From Aristaeella lactis (GTDB lineage: Bacteria > Bacillota > Clostridia > Christensenellales > Aristaeellaceae), in contig NZ_CP069421.1 of NCBI RefSeq assembly GCF_018118585.1, positions 1,922,001 through 1,986,000 on the forward strand: a stretch of DNA of 64,000 nucleotides, written 5' to 3'. Positions 1 to 7,860 of this stretch are shown here, piece after piece. A program made the position numbers and the translations under genes. Each line of letters begins with the position of its first letter. Position 1 is the stretch's first letter. The notes under the pieces were generated by a model. It was not told where the DNA came from, made no database searches, and saw only the letters and a list, made by a program, of their open reading frames with translations.

Positions 1-38
1 TACCCTGTTTCATTACCATTTCCAATTCTATCAAAAGG

Positions 39-70
39 AAAAACCATCGTCAAAGCAAACGATGGCTTTT
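39..70 (-). terminator. Intrinsic terminator of the rubrerythrin operon
   Basis: A seven-base-pair stem (CCATCGT with ACGATGG) is flanked by A-rich sequence on the left and TTTT on the right, so on the minus strand the hairpin is followed by a T-run. It lies about 100 bases downstream of the rubrerythrin stop codon. It could also work for a plus-strand transcript. Confidence 0.75.
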
Positions 71-168
71 CATAGTATTTCCCGTGTTTTGTTCTGTTAA
101 TTCCTGGTAATGATATAGTTTCCTCTGCAAGGCATCAATGCTTCCGAAAGGGATTCACAGCAGGAGCA

Positions 169-831
169 TCAATAATTCTCCGCGTTGATTTCAAAATAGC
201 TCTGGGGATGAGCGCAGACCGGACACACTTCCGGCGCTTTGGTACCAACGATGATATGGCCGCAGTTCCGGCATTCCCAGACTTTTACTTCACTCTTTTC
301 AAACACCTGCTGCATCTCCACGTTCTTCAGCAGTGCGCGGTAGCGTTCCTCATGGTGTTTTTCAATGGCCGCCACCATGCGGAATTTAGACGCCAGTTCC
401 GGGAATCCTTCTTTCTCCGCAGTCACTGCGAATCCTTCATACATGTCCGTCCATTCATAGTTTTCACCGTCCGCGGCAGCGCAGAGATTCTCCGCTGTAC
501 TGCCGATCCCGTTCAGCTCCTTGAACCACATTTTTGCGTGTTCCTTCTCATTATCCGCGGTTTTCAGGAACAGGGCAGCGATCTGCTCGAAGCCTTCCTT
601 TTTGGCCTTGGAGGCAAAATAGGTGTATTTATTCCTGGCCTGGGATTCTCCGGCAAAAGCTGCCTCCAGGTTCTTCTCCGTCTGTGTCCCCGCATAGGGA
701 TTCTTCTTCGGGGCATTCTCTTCAATCTTCACAAACTTCTCCGCGGGCTGCTTGCAGACCGGGCACCTGAAATCATCCGTCATAGGTCCTTCATGAACAT
801 ATCCGCATACTGAGCACTTCCATTTTTCCAT
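169..831 (-). CDS. Rubrerythrin with rubredoxin domains at both ends
   Basis: Non-haem diiron peroxidase that reduces H2O2 in anaerobes. This internal start is supported by AAAGGAGG eight bases before the ATG. The 220 residues hold an N-terminal rubredoxin (Cys6, 9, 23, 26), a ferritin-like four-helix domain with Glu62, the ExxH pairs Glu95/His98 and Glu157/His160, and a C-terminal rubredoxin (Cys187, 190, 203, 206). Classical rubrerythrin has one rubredoxin at the C-terminus and reverse rubrerythrin has one at the N-terminus, so this is the double form. It lies in frame with the upstream ferredoxin. The ligand set appears intact, so activity is expected. Confidence 0.9.
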   Translation of the reverse strand: MEKWKCSVCGYVHEGPMTDDFRCPVCKQPAEKFVKIEENAPKKNPYAGTQTEKNLEAAFAGESQARNKYTYFASKAKKEGFEQIAALFLKTADNEKEHAKMWFKELNGIGSTAENLCAAADGENYEWTDMYEGFAVTAEKEGFPELASKFRMVAAIEKHHEERYRALLKNVEMQQVFEKSEVKVWECRNCGHIIVGTKAPEVCPVCAHPQSYFEINAENY

Positions 832-1332
832 GGTTTCTTCCTCCTTTTGATTGACTGATTCATTGAATTCAAGGGATGAGAGCAGCAGTTCCAGCGCTTC
901 CGAAGGGAAGCCCGGTTCCTGTGCATATCTGCGCATTTCCTCCAGCAGTATTCGTACGTTGCCGCTCTGCGGCAGCATGTATCCTGCTTCCCGCAGCAGG
1001 TCCTCCGCCATGATGCGGTTTGACCGTTCCAGCGCTTTGGCCAGTTTTCCGGGAAGTTCCACCGCGAGTTCCTCCTGTTCAGCTTTACTGCCTGCCAGCT
1101 GCCGGAGCGCGGCTGCCACTCCGTCCGTTTTTGTCTGCTGCGGAGGATATTCCCGGGGCACAAGGCTGATCGCTCCGGCCGGGCATGCTTCCGCGCACGC
1201 TCCGCAGCCGGTACATTTATCAGCGTCGATCACGCTGTTTTCCGTGTCTGACGCGCCCGTAGGACAAACATACAGGCACAGGCAGTCTTTTTCACAAAGG
1301 CGGACATTCCGGACCGCAATCTTTCCGCTCAT
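169..1332 (-). CDS. Ferredoxin-rubrerythrin read-through fusion (387 aa)
   Basis: The first 60 residues form a two-cluster ferredoxin. Cys40, 43, 46 and 50 have canonical CxxCxxCxxxCP spacing; Cys13, 17, 19 and 23 form an atypical first cluster. About 100 mostly helical residues follow, then, without any stop codon, a complete rubrerythrin from residue 168. I chose the ATG at 1332 because GGAGGG lies just before it and it sits directly behind the upstream dual-rubredoxin gene. Ferredoxins of this type normally end before the rubrerythrin. Here the linker reads in frame through the rubrerythrin ribosome binding site (residues KEEET), so either the stop codon was lost or one locus makes two products. 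The likely role is passing electrons to peroxide or oxygen detoxification in the cytoplasm. Confidence 0.7.
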   Translation of the reverse strand: MSGKIAVRNVRLCEKDCLCLYVCPTGASDTENSVIDADKCTGCGACAEACPAGAISLVPREYPPQQTKTDGVAAALRQLAGSKAEQEELAVELPGKLAKALERSNRIMAEDLLREAGYMLPQSGNVRILLEEMRRYAQEPGFPSEALELLLSSLEFNESVNQKEEETMEKWKCSVCGYVHEGPMTDDFRCPVCKQPAEKFVKIEENAPKKNPYAGTQTEKNLEAAFAGESQARNKYTYFASKAKKEGFEQIAALFLKTADNEKEHAKMWFKELNGIGSTAENLCAAADGENYEWTDMYEGFAVTAEKEGFPELASKFRMVAAIEKHHEERYRALLKNVEMQQVFEKSEVKVWECRNCGHIIVGTKAPEVCPVCAHPQSYFEINAENY

Positions 1333-1336
1333 ATGC

Positions 1337-1966
1337 TTACCCTCCGATCTTTTCAAACTTTCGGTTTGGCACTTTACACACCGGGCAGACTTCCGGCAGG
1401 TCATCACCGATATAGACAAACCCGCAGATGGTGCAGACATAGACGCCGGTATCCTCCGGCATTGCTTCCTCCCGTGCATATCTGTCCAGCAGGGATTTCA
1501 GGATCCGCGTAACTTTTTCGCTCCAGGTCAGGCTGCGAAGCGCACCCCGGTCACCGTCTGCTTTTGCGGCTCCGCCTGCGGCGGAAAAACCGCTTTCCAG
1601 GTCAGCGTTCACGCGCTCCAGCAGCGCCTCAAAGGTCGCTCCGGCCTTTCCCCCGCCCTGTGCCTTAAACCAGTCCGCCAGTTTCCTGAAGGCTTCTGCC
1701 TGTTCTGGTTTATATTGTTTTTCACAGCCCTTGGCCAGGCTGCTGCACAAAGCACTCGTTTCAGCAGCGTTCAGCGGCTTCATTTCTGTGTCTGCACAGA
1801 GAACCGGAGCGATTGTCTCAGCTGAAGGCTGTGACACTCCTTCAGGAACAAAATCCGCCTTGGAAGCACCGCACAGCGGACATTTCCAGTCCTCCGGAAG
1901 CTCTGCCCATGGCGTATTCCCGGCCTCATCGTACACATAGCCGCAGATCGAGCATATATACCGCAT
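1337..1966 (-). CDS. Dual rubredoxin-domain protein
   Basis: The protein has 209 residues. A canonical rubredoxin lies at residues 1-45 (Cys5, 8, 29, 32 with the usual aromatic and acidic residues between). A helical, Ala/Glu-rich middle follows, and a shorter rubrerythrin-type rubredoxin knuckle sits at about residues 174-209 (CTICGF, then CPVCK). Two ATG codons are close together; the one at 1966 is preferred because GGAGG sits six bases upstream, whereas the ATG at 1972 touches the GGAGG. It is the first gene of the operon and probably supplies electrons to the rubrerythrin encoded next. The stop lies four bases before the ferredoxin start. Confidence 0.85.
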   Translation of the reverse strand: MRYICSICGYVYDEAGNTPWAELPEDWKCPLCGASKADFVPEGVSQPSAETIAPVLCADTEMKPLNAAETSALCSSLAKGCEKQYKPEQAEAFRKLADWFKAQGGGKAGATFEALLERVNADLESGFSAAGGAAKADGDRGALRSLTWSEKVTRILKSLLDRYAREEAMPEDTGVYVCTICGFVYIGDDLPEVCPVCKVPNRKFEKIGG

Positions 1967-2005
1967 CCGCATCCTCCTTTATCACATTTTCCTGTTCCTG
2001 ACTAT

Positions 2006-2036
2006 ATCATAATCCTTAGAGTTTACTTTAAGTCAA
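2006..2036 (-). promoter_or_regulatory. MerR-type promoter of the rubredoxin operon
   Basis: Read on the minus strand: a -35 TTGACT (2031-2036), exactly 19 bases, then a -10 TATGAT (2006-2011). The spacer contains the dyad AAAGTAAACTCT. The overlong 19-base spacer with a central dyad is the signature of promoters untwisted by MerR-family activators. No merR gene is in the window, so the regulator is inferred. Confidence 0.6.
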
Positions 2037-2075
2037 GTTAAGATTCAGAAACTAAAAAGAGAGCAGTCAAAAAAC

Positions 2076-2106
2076 TTGACTTTGAGTATGCTCTATGATT
2101 TAGCAT
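2076..2106 (+). promoter_or_regulatory. MerR-type promoter of azlCD
   Basis: TTGACT (2076-2081), a 19-base spacer holding the dyad GAGTATGCTC, then TAGCAT (2101-2106). The architecture matches the divergent promoter 40 bases away. The -10 is weak, as expected for an activator-dependent promoter. Confidence 0.5.
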
Positions 2107-2152
2107 ACTATCAGTTTAGTCTGATGATCCGAAACGAGGTGAACCGTATTCC

Positions 2153-2851
2153 ATGAGAGCGCTGACAGCCAGGAAAGCCTTCCTGAAATCACTTCCGGTT
2201 CTGGGAGGATATCTCATCCTGGGCATGGGTTTCGGAATCCTGGCCGGCCGTGCCGGATACGGAATCCTCTGGGTTCTCGCCATGAGCCTGCTGATGTTTG
2301 CCGGTTCCATGCAGTTTGTGGGGATTGGCCTGCTTCAGGGCGGAGCCTCCGTGCTGATAACAGCTCTCACCACCGTCATGGTCAACGCACGCCATCTTTT
2401 CTACAGTATCTCCATGATCGGGCGCTATAAAAACGCCGGCCGGTATAAACCTTATCTGATCTTTGCCCTTACAGACGAGACCTACTCCCTTCTGTGCGAC
2501 GGAAGCGCGCCGGAGGGGACAGATCCGGATCTGTTCTGTTTCCTGGTTTCCCTGTTCAATCATTCCTACTGGGTTCTGGGCAGCGTTGCGGGCAGCCTGC
2601 TGGGCGGCGTCCTGCCCTTTCCCTCCGTCGGCATTGAATTCTCCATGACCGCGCTGTTTATTGCTTCCTTCACAGAGCAGTGGCTTACTTCCAAAGACCA
2701 TCTTCCCGCGCTGACGGGCCTGCTGGGCACGCTTGCCTGCCTGCTGCTTTTCGGGCCGGAACGTTTCCTGATCCCGGCCATGCTGCTCATCACCCTCGTG
2801 CTGACCCTGTTCAGGAACCGGATTACAGCCGGAAAGAAGGTGGAGCCATGA
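2153..2851 (+). CDS. azlC: AzlC-family branched-chain amino acid exporter, large subunit
   Basis: A 232-residue membrane protein. The N-terminus has the AzlC hallmark of a GYLILGMGFG-type helix followed by an alternating small/hydrophobic helix (MSLLMFAGSMQF) and the VNARHLFYS segment. Several more transmembrane helices run to the C-terminus. With AzlD it forms a two-component exporter of branched-chain amino acids or analogues. A GAGGTGA site lies upstream of the ATG, and the stop overlaps the azlD start (ATGA). The gene is transcribed divergently from the rubredoxin operon and shares its style of promoter. Confidence 0.9.
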   Translation: MRALTARKAFLKSLPVLGGYLILGMGFGILAGRAGYGILWVLAMSLLMFAGSMQFVGIGLLQGGASVLITALTTVMVNARHLFYSISMIGRYKNAGRYKPYLIFALTDETYSLLCDGSAPEGTDPDLFCFLVSLFNHSYWVLGSVAGSLLGGVLPFPSVGIEFSMTALFIASFTEQWLTSKDHLPALTGLLGTLACLLLFGPERFLIPAMLLITLVLTLFRNRITAGKKVEP

Positions 2852-3174
2852 GTACAGCATCCCATTCCGCCATCCTGGTGGCAGTCATGTCCCTTGTCAC
2901 CATCCTGCTCCGTTTCCTGCCCTTCCTGGTTTTCCGGAAAAAGGTGCCGCCCTGTATCACATACCTGGGCAGGGTGCTTCCGCCGGCCATCATCGGAATG
3001 CTGGTCATCTACTGTCTGAAGGATACCGTGATCACCTCCGCGCCTTTCGGTTTACCGGAGCTGATTGCCGGTGTGATGGTCGTTCTGCTGCAGGCGTGGA
3101 AGCGAAACGCGCTCCTCAGTATCCTGTGCGGAACCGTCGTCTATATGCTGCTGATCCAGCTGGTCTTTGCCTGA
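2848..3174 (+). CDS. azlD: AzlD-family branched-chain amino acid exporter, small subunit
   Basis: A 108-residue protein with about four transmembrane helices, including the AzlD-like segment LRFLPFLVFRKK and a conserved P-x-x-YLGRVLPPA stretch. The start is fixed by the ATGA overlap with azlC and by GAAGGTGGAG upstream. It is the small partner subunit of the exporter, and its length is normal for the family. The operon ends at the terminator at 3249. Confidence 0.9.
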   Translation: MSTASHSAILVAVMSLVTILLRFLPFLVFRKKVPPCITYLGRVLPPAIIGMLVIYCLKDTVITSAPFGLPELIAGVMVVLLQAWKRNALLSILCGTVVYMLLIQLVFA

Positions 3175-3248
3175 CAAAAGATCCGTATGCCGGTCAAAAG
3201 CCTGCAGGCGGAATAACCGGGCAGGCAGAATAATTAGACTGAATAAAC

Positions 3249-3298
3249 AAACCGCCCCGTCCGGCAGACTGGATTGTCTGCAGGACGGGGCGGTTTTT
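3249..3298. terminator. Bidirectional terminator between convergent genes
   Basis: A long GC-rich stem (ACCGCCCCGTCC pairing with GGACGGGGCGGT) carries an inner arm (GCAGAC / GTCTGC) and is followed by TTTTT on the plus strand. It separates azlCD from the convergent broken gene at 3319. Confidence 0.85.
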
Positions 3299-3318
3299 CT
3301 CTTATTGTTTTTGTTCCG

Positions 3319-3776
3319 TCAGGCTTCCGGTCTGAACCATACCTGCGCTTCCACGTGCCTGAACGGAGGGATGCTCTCAAGCAGCTTCTCCAGGGAGTTG
3401 TCATAGACGCGCAGCTGTCCCCCAGGGTAAAGCTGATCTGGTCATCCGGAGTTTCATCCAGCGGTATCCGCAGGCTTTCCTCATTGTCATACCATTCATG
3501 CAGGTAACTGCATTCCAGCGGGACAAAATGGTATGGATGCGCCAGCCGGGGATGTCCGCCCAGCCGGTTGAATGCTTCACGGACTGTTTTGTCCGCACCT
3601 TTCCGCAGCGGATAGTATCTTTAAAAATCCATAAACCGGCCGACACTCGTCTTCCATTCATGCTCTTTCGCAAGCTCTTTGGCTTTCCGGAAAGCTTCCT
3701 TTTCCGGAAGGTGCATGATGTTCTGCCAGGGATCCGTTCCCCGGAGATAGTAGTGTGTGATATACCGTTCGTTCAT
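3319..3776 (-). pseudogene. Broken ~152-codon gene, one nonsense codon and one frameshift
   Basis: The minus-strand reading starts at an ATG that overlaps the stop of the ArsR gene (ATGA). It continues in one frame to a TAA after residue 51, resumes in the same frame (RYYPLRKGADKTVREAF...), and needs one extra G in the five-G run at 3419-3423 to reach ...RVYDNSLEKLLESIPPF and a final TGA. All parts have the codon style of the neighbours. The family was not recognised; the residues are polar and soluble-looking. The position suggests a partner of the ArsR-DUF2087 regulator. Recent decay and sequencing error are both possible, the second mainly for the homopolymer site. Confidence 0.7.
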
Positions 3777-4330
3777 TCCGGTTTCACCCGCCAGTATCCG
3801 CTGGTATCCCGGGCCAGCAGGCCCTCCCCGACCATGTTCCGGCGGATGGTGCAGAAATCATCATGGAAGTCCGCGATGATAATGTTTACTTCCCGCTCGG
3901 TATAGATCCGGTCATACTCAAAGGCCTCCGCGATCACTTCCAGCACAATGCGTTCCTTCTTCCGTTGGGCAGGGATCGATTTCAGCCTGCCGTACTCAAA
4001 GAAAGCGTTTATCACTTTCTGGCGGTATTCGGCATCCCGCTGTGCCTGGAGATCCGCTTCATCGGATTTCTCCCTGATAATATCCAGAATGCTTGTTTCA
4101 AAGATCTCCTTGTTCAGGGAGTACATCATATAATACTGGCTTTTATAGGAGGTTACCGCACCGGCGTCCGCCAGCTTCTTCAGGTGGAAGGACACCGTGG
4201 CCGCGGTGATCCCCAGCCGTTCCGCCAGCCGTTCCACATACATATCTTCGATCGCCAGTGATTTCAGGATCTGCAGCCTGGACTTATCCGACAGGCATTT
4301 GAATAAAAGGATGGCTTCAGTTTCTGTCAT
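3773..4330 (-). CDS. ArsR-family regulator with C-terminal DUF2087 domain
   Basis: Residues 1-90 form a winged helix typical of ArsR repressors (LSDKSRLQILKSL, then recognition helix TAATVSFHLKKLADAG). Residues 110-185 match DUF2087: YGRLKSIPAQRKKERIVLEV, then the segment around YTEREVNIIIADFHDD and the RRNMVGEGLL turn. The ArsR metal-binding CxC motif is absent, so it probably senses something other than arsenite. The start has GGGAGGG upstream and overlaps the preceding gene. A TTAGATA-TT-TATCTAA palindrome ahead of the operon is a plausible operator. Confidence 0.85.
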   Translation of the reverse strand: MTETEAILLFKCLSDKSRLQILKSLAIEDMYVERLAERLGITAATVSFHLKKLADAGAVTSYKSQYYMMYSLNKEIFETSILDIIREKSDEADLQAQRDAEYRQKVINAFFEYGRLKSIPAQRKKERIVLEVIAEAFEYDRIYTEREVNIIIADFHDDFCTIRRNMVGEGLLARDTSGYWRVKPE

Positions 4331-4695
4331 TCCGCTCCCTCCCAGATCTGATCAAATTCAGCCCGGACTTCCCGGACCACGTCCAGCTTGACCTGTTCCG
4401 TCTGCATTCTGGCCGCGTCGTTATGCTCCTTTGCCTTTTCATAGGCAGCCTCCCACGAGGCCGGAATCTGCTCCGCCCGGGCGATAAAGAAGTCTTTTAC
4501 CGCCTTCTCGTTTCCGTTGCCGATCCGGACCGCAACGGTCATCCAGGTGCGCATAGCGTCATAGATATTGGCCTTCACCTTTTCAAAGACCGCTTCATCC
4601 GTCCGGTCATCCGCCTGCAGTTCCGCGTTGCGGCGGCCGCAGGCGGCAATCTTTTCTTCAAACCAGTTGTTCATCTTCGTTATTTTCTGTTCCAT
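4327..4695 (-). CDS. Small uncharacterised protein of the ArsR operon
   Basis: A 122-residue, charged, helix-rich, probably cytoplasmic protein with no signal peptide or membrane segment. I do not recognise the family. It begins two bases after the aminopeptidase gene, whose last codons supply the GAGG ribosome binding site, and ends in an ATGA overlap with the ArsR gene. Translational coupling on both sides supports it as a real gene. Its function may relate to the peptidase or regulator beside it. Confidence 0.7.
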   Translation of the reverse strand: MEQKITKMNNWFEEKIAACGRRNAELQADDRTDEAVFEKVKANIYDAMRTWMTVAVRIGNGNEKAVKDFFIARAEQIPASWEAAYEKAKEHNDAARMQTEQVKLDVVREVRAEFDQIWEGAE

Positions 4696-4697
4696 TG

Positions 4698-5687
4698 TTA
4701 TTTTACCTCAACTTTTCCTTTTCCGACAAAATCGGTATGATCGGTCGCCTGGTTCGCGCCGCCGAACATCACATTCGCACCCACCGCGATATGGAAAGTC
4801 CCCGCCATTTTCTCATCCAGCACGGTATATCCGCACAGGCTTTTGACATTGGGATTCATTCCCAGGCCCAGTTCACAGACAATCCGGTTCTCCCGCGGCA
4901 TCCCCGCGAAAAGCTTCGCCACAGCCTCATCGCTGCTTCCTGTCACTTCCCCGTTTTCAACCCGCAGGGTGACATTGCTGTACTTTTCATCCTCCAGCCA
5001 GAACTCTTCAAAGAATACCGTACCGTTCGTCCTGTCCTCCACCGGAGCAATGTAAATTTCCCCGCAGGGAAGGTCTCCGTCGCCGGCGTCCGCCAGCCAC
5101 TTGCGTCCGGTCAGGTCAAGGTTCAGCTCACAATCCTCCCCGGTATGGACAACCGCCTTTTCCGCCCCGGCGTACTTCTCCGCTTCCTGCCGGCAGGCGG
5201 CGCCCAGTGCCTCATAGTCTACATCATAGGCTTCATTCATCCGGGTAATATAGTCTTCCGGATCCAGGCCGGACTCAGCCGCGTTGGCTTCCGTCGGGAT
5301 TCGGATCTGGGCAAACCGTTTGCATTCCATCAGCTTACCGAACAGCTGCGCCATGTACCTGCGGTACAGATCCATCTGTTCATCCTCAAGGGAATATCCA
5401 AGCACGATGGGCTGGCAGGCGAACACGTCCAGCACAGCATCGAATTTTGAGATCAGTTCAAAATACCGCTCATCAAAACAGCTTTCCTTCGCTGATGCAA
5501 AAATATCCCGGTTAATCGAACGGGCCTGCTGCAGAAGCACAGGAGTCGCCCCCAGTTCCGCAACAGCTGCCAGGAAGCTGTTCGCGATTTCCTTCTCTGA
5601 ATCCTCGCCCCAGAAATGAACAAGGATCAGTTCTCCCGCGGATACTCCGCTTGCCTTGACGATCTTCAGGATCGTTTCACGTTTCAT
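4698..5687 (-). CDS. M29-family aminopeptidase
   Basis: A metallo-aminopeptidase of the AmpS/AmpT (M29) family. The C-terminal metal-binding segments are visible: GEIYIAPVED (Glu), ELGLGMNPNV (Glu), GTFHIAVGANVMFGG (His) and TDHTDFV (His and Asp). The N-terminal half is more divergent, and at 329 residues it is shorter than typical members (about 360-410). The start is set by GGAGGTG five bases upstream. It is the first gene of a four-gene operon that ends in the broken gene at 3319. Peptide turnover in the cytoplasm is the likely role. Confidence 0.85.
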   Translation of the reverse strand: MKRETILKIVKASGVSAGELILVHFWGEDSEKEIANSFLAAVAELGATPVLLQQARSINRDIFASAKESCFDERYFELISKFDAVLDVFACQPIVLGYSLEDEQMDLYRRYMAQLFGKLMECKRFAQIRIPTEANAAESGLDPEDYITRMNEAYDVDYEALGAACRQEAEKYAGAEKAVVHTGEDCELNLDLTGRKWLADAGDGDLPCGEIYIAPVEDRTNGTVFFEEFWLEDEKYSNVTLRVENGEVTGSSDEAVAKLFAGMPRENRIVCELGLGMNPNVKSLCGYTVLDEKMAGTFHIAVGANVMFGGANQATDHTDFVGKGKVEVK

Positions 5688-5746
5688 GATACCACCTCCG
5701 GTTCGCCACTATTTATATCACGGTTTAATCAAAATTGCAATACCAT

Positions 5747-5762
5747 TTAGATATTTATCTAA
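5747..5762. promoter_or_regulatory. Candidate ArsR operator
   Basis: A palindrome TTAGATA-TT-TATCTAA lies about 60 bases upstream of the aminopeptidase start in an AT-rich promoter region. ArsR-family repressors often bind ATA-N-TAT type dyads. Autoregulation of the operon is inferred. Confidence 0.5.
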
Positions 5763-5924
5763 TTATTAATTTGTTTTATGATTTTACAAGCCCTGTTTTT
5801 CTTGAAAAACCAAAAAATCCCCTTACGTCAGGTATTGTTTGTAACGCTGCGTCATAAGCTATTCTTACCCTGCCGGAACCGGAAAACGCCGTTCCCGGAC
5901 AGAACAGCAAAGGAGCATTGAATA

Positions 5925-6128
5925 ATGGATAATCTGAATCAATACCTTCCCTTCCTGATCCCGCTCGCGGTCCTGCAGTTTGCCCTGCTGGGCTATACCC
6001 TGCACCACATCCTGACCCATCAATACTACAAGCGCGGAAACCGTACCCTGTGGCTCTTTGTCACCATCGGACTGATGTCCTTCGTCGGGCCGGTCCTTTA
6101 CCTGCTGCTCGGCCGGGAGGATGCCTGA
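5925..6128 (+). CDS. Small PLDc_N-like membrane protein
   Basis: 67 residues with two transmembrane helices separated by a short basic loop (HQYYKRGNRT). This is the arrangement of the phospholipase-D N-terminal-like (PLDc_N) family, as in B. subtilis YxlE, which also precedes an ABC ATPase and permease (yxlEFG). AAAGGAG precedes the ATG. The stop and the ATPase start overlap (TGATG). It probably assists or regulates the transporter encoded next. Confidence 0.75.
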   Translation: MDNLNQYLPFLIPLAVLQFALLGYTLHHILTHQYYKRGNRTLWLFVTIGLMSFVGPVLYLLLGREDA

Positions 6129-7027
6129 TGGAAATGCTGAAGATCACCGGCCTGCATAAACGCTTCGGTGATAAGGAAGTGCTGCGCGGACTGGATCTTT
6201 CCGTACCGGAACACAGCGTCTTTGGTTTCATCGGGCGGAACGGTGCCGGAAAAACCACCACCATGAAGATGATCCTCGGTCTTCTGAAGGCCGATGCCGG
6301 CGAGATCCGGGTAAACGGGGAAAAGGCTGTCTACGGCCAGACCGGAACTAACCGCCATATCGGCTACCTTCCGGATGTACCCGAGTTTTATCCTTTTATG
6401 ACCGCGCCTGAATATCTCCGTTTCTGCGGCGAGATCACGGGTATGACTAAAGCAGACATCGCCGGCCGGTGCGAAGAGCTGCTTGAACTGGTCGGTCTCA
6501 GGGAGGAAAGGCACCGCATCAAGGGCTTTTCCAGGGGCATGAAGCAGCGTCTGGGAATCGCCCAGGCACTGCTGAACCGGCCGAAGCTCCTGATCTGCGA
6601 CGAGCCCAGCTCCGCCCTGGATCCGGTTGGCCGGAAGGAGATCCTGGATCTGCTGCTGGCAGTCCGTGAACAGACGACCGTCCTGTTCTCCACCCATATT
6701 CTTTCTGACGTGGAACGTATCTGTACAGACGTAGCCCTGCTGGATCACGGCACAGCCGGAATTCAGGGAAAACTGGCCGATATCCGTTCCAGGTACCGGA
6801 GCGATGAATATACGGTAGAGACCGAAAACAAAGCCGGCATGCTTACCCTTCAGGAAGTCTTTCCCTTCATGCGGCACACCGGCCCGAACCAGCTTGTATT
6901 CCGTGAGGAGGACAGCCGTGTTTTTGATATTATGCGTTTTGCGGCAGACCGGCAGATCCCTCTCCTGAAAATTGAGCGGGAGGAAGCAACGCTGGAGTCT
7001 CTGTTCATGGAGGTGGTGGAAAAATGA
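6128..7027 (+). CDS. ABC transporter ATP-binding protein (ABC-2 type)
   Basis: A 299-residue ATPase with Walker A GRNGAGKTT, a signature loop written FSRGMKQRL, and Walker B LLICDEPSSALDP, followed by the switch-His region STHILSD. It resembles the BcrA/YxlF group of ABC-2 exporters. The start at 6128 overlaps the preceding stop, and the stop overlaps the permease start. The substrate cannot be told from the sequence; antibiotic or envelope-stress export is typical of this arrangement. Confidence 0.9.
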   Translation: MEMLKITGLHKRFGDKEVLRGLDLSVPEHSVFGFIGRNGAGKTTTMKMILGLLKADAGEIRVNGEKAVYGQTGTNRHIGYLPDVPEFYPFMTAPEYLRFCGEITGMTKADIAGRCEELLELVGLREERHRIKGFSRGMKQRLGIAQALLNRPKLLICDEPSSALDPVGRKEILDLLLAVREQTTVLFSTHILSDVERICTDVALLDHGTAGIQGKLADIRSRYRSDEYTVETENKAGMLTLQEVFPFMRHTGPNQLVFREEDSRVFDIMRFAADRQIPLLKIEREEATLESLFMEVVEK

Positions 7028-7794
7028 AATCCCTTCTTGCCTTTATCCGGAAGGAATGGACCGAACACCTCCGTTCCGGGCGGGTGCTGATCTTCGGGAT
7101 CCTGTTCCTTTTCTTCGGCATCATGAGCCCGGCGATTGCCAGGCTCACTCCCGCGCTCATTGAAATGATGGCGGATTCCTTAGCCGGATCCGGAATTGCA
7201 TTTACCGGTGTCACCGTCACCGCCATGGACTCCTGGGTGCAGTTTTTCAAAAACATGCCGATCGCGCTGATCGTTTTCATCCTGCTGGAAAGCAGCATCT
7301 TTACCCGGGAATACCGTTCCGGCACCCTGCTGCTTTCACTGACCAAAGGCCTGGAACGCTGGAAGATCGTTGCCGCGAAAACCGTTATCCCCGTGCTTCT
7401 CTGGACGGCCTGTTACTGGCTTTGCTTCGGGGTTACCTATGGGTATACCGGGTACTTCTGGGATAATGCCGTCGCGCAGAACCTGCTCTTTTCCGCCGGC
7501 TGCTGGTGGCTGTTCGGCCTGTGGGCTGTTATGCTGATGGTCTTTTTTTCCGCGGTTTCCGCGTCAAACACAGGTGTGCTTGCCGGAACAGGCGGCATCA
7601 TTCTGCTCTGCGTCCTGCTGGGGATCTTCCCCAATGTCAGCAAATACCTGCCCACCCTGCTGATGGATGGAAATTCCCTTATTTACGGCATGGAAAAGCC
7701 AGGAACATATACCCTGTCCCTGGCCATTACCGCCGTCACAGCGGCAGTCTGCTTTATTGTCAGCATTCCCGTTTTCAACCGAAAGCAGCTGTAA
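7024..7794 (+). CDS. ABC-2 type permease
   Basis: A 256-residue membrane protein with about six transmembrane helices and the ABC-2 feature SSIFTREYRSGTLLL before the second helix pair. ATGA overlap with the ATPase gene indicates coupled translation. It forms the membrane channel of the yxlEFG-like transporter, and a terminator follows within 25 bases. Confidence 0.88.
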   Translation: MKSLLAFIRKEWTEHLRSGRVLIFGILFLFFGIMSPAIARLTPALIEMMADSLAGSGIAFTGVTVTAMDSWVQFFKNMPIALIVFILLESSIFTREYRSGTLLLSLTKGLERWKIVAAKTVIPVLLWTACYWLCFGVTYGYTGYFWDNAVAQNLLFSAGCWWLFGLWAVMLMVFFSAVSASNTGVLAGTGGIILLCVLLGIFPNVSKYLPTLLMDGNSLIYGMEKPGTYTLSLAITAVTAAVCFIVSIPVFNRKQL

Positions 7795-7815
7795 TCTCCT
7801 GTTAAGATACATTTT

Positions 7816-7845
7816 ATCCCTGCCTGTCTTTCGGGCAGGGATTTT
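7816..7845 (+). terminator. Terminator after the ABC-2 operon
   Basis: ATCCCTGCC pairs with GGCAGGGAT around an eight- to nine-base loop and is followed by TTTT. It closes the plus-strand operon. Confidence 0.8.
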
Positions 7846-7860
7846 GGGCTGTTTGCAGTT

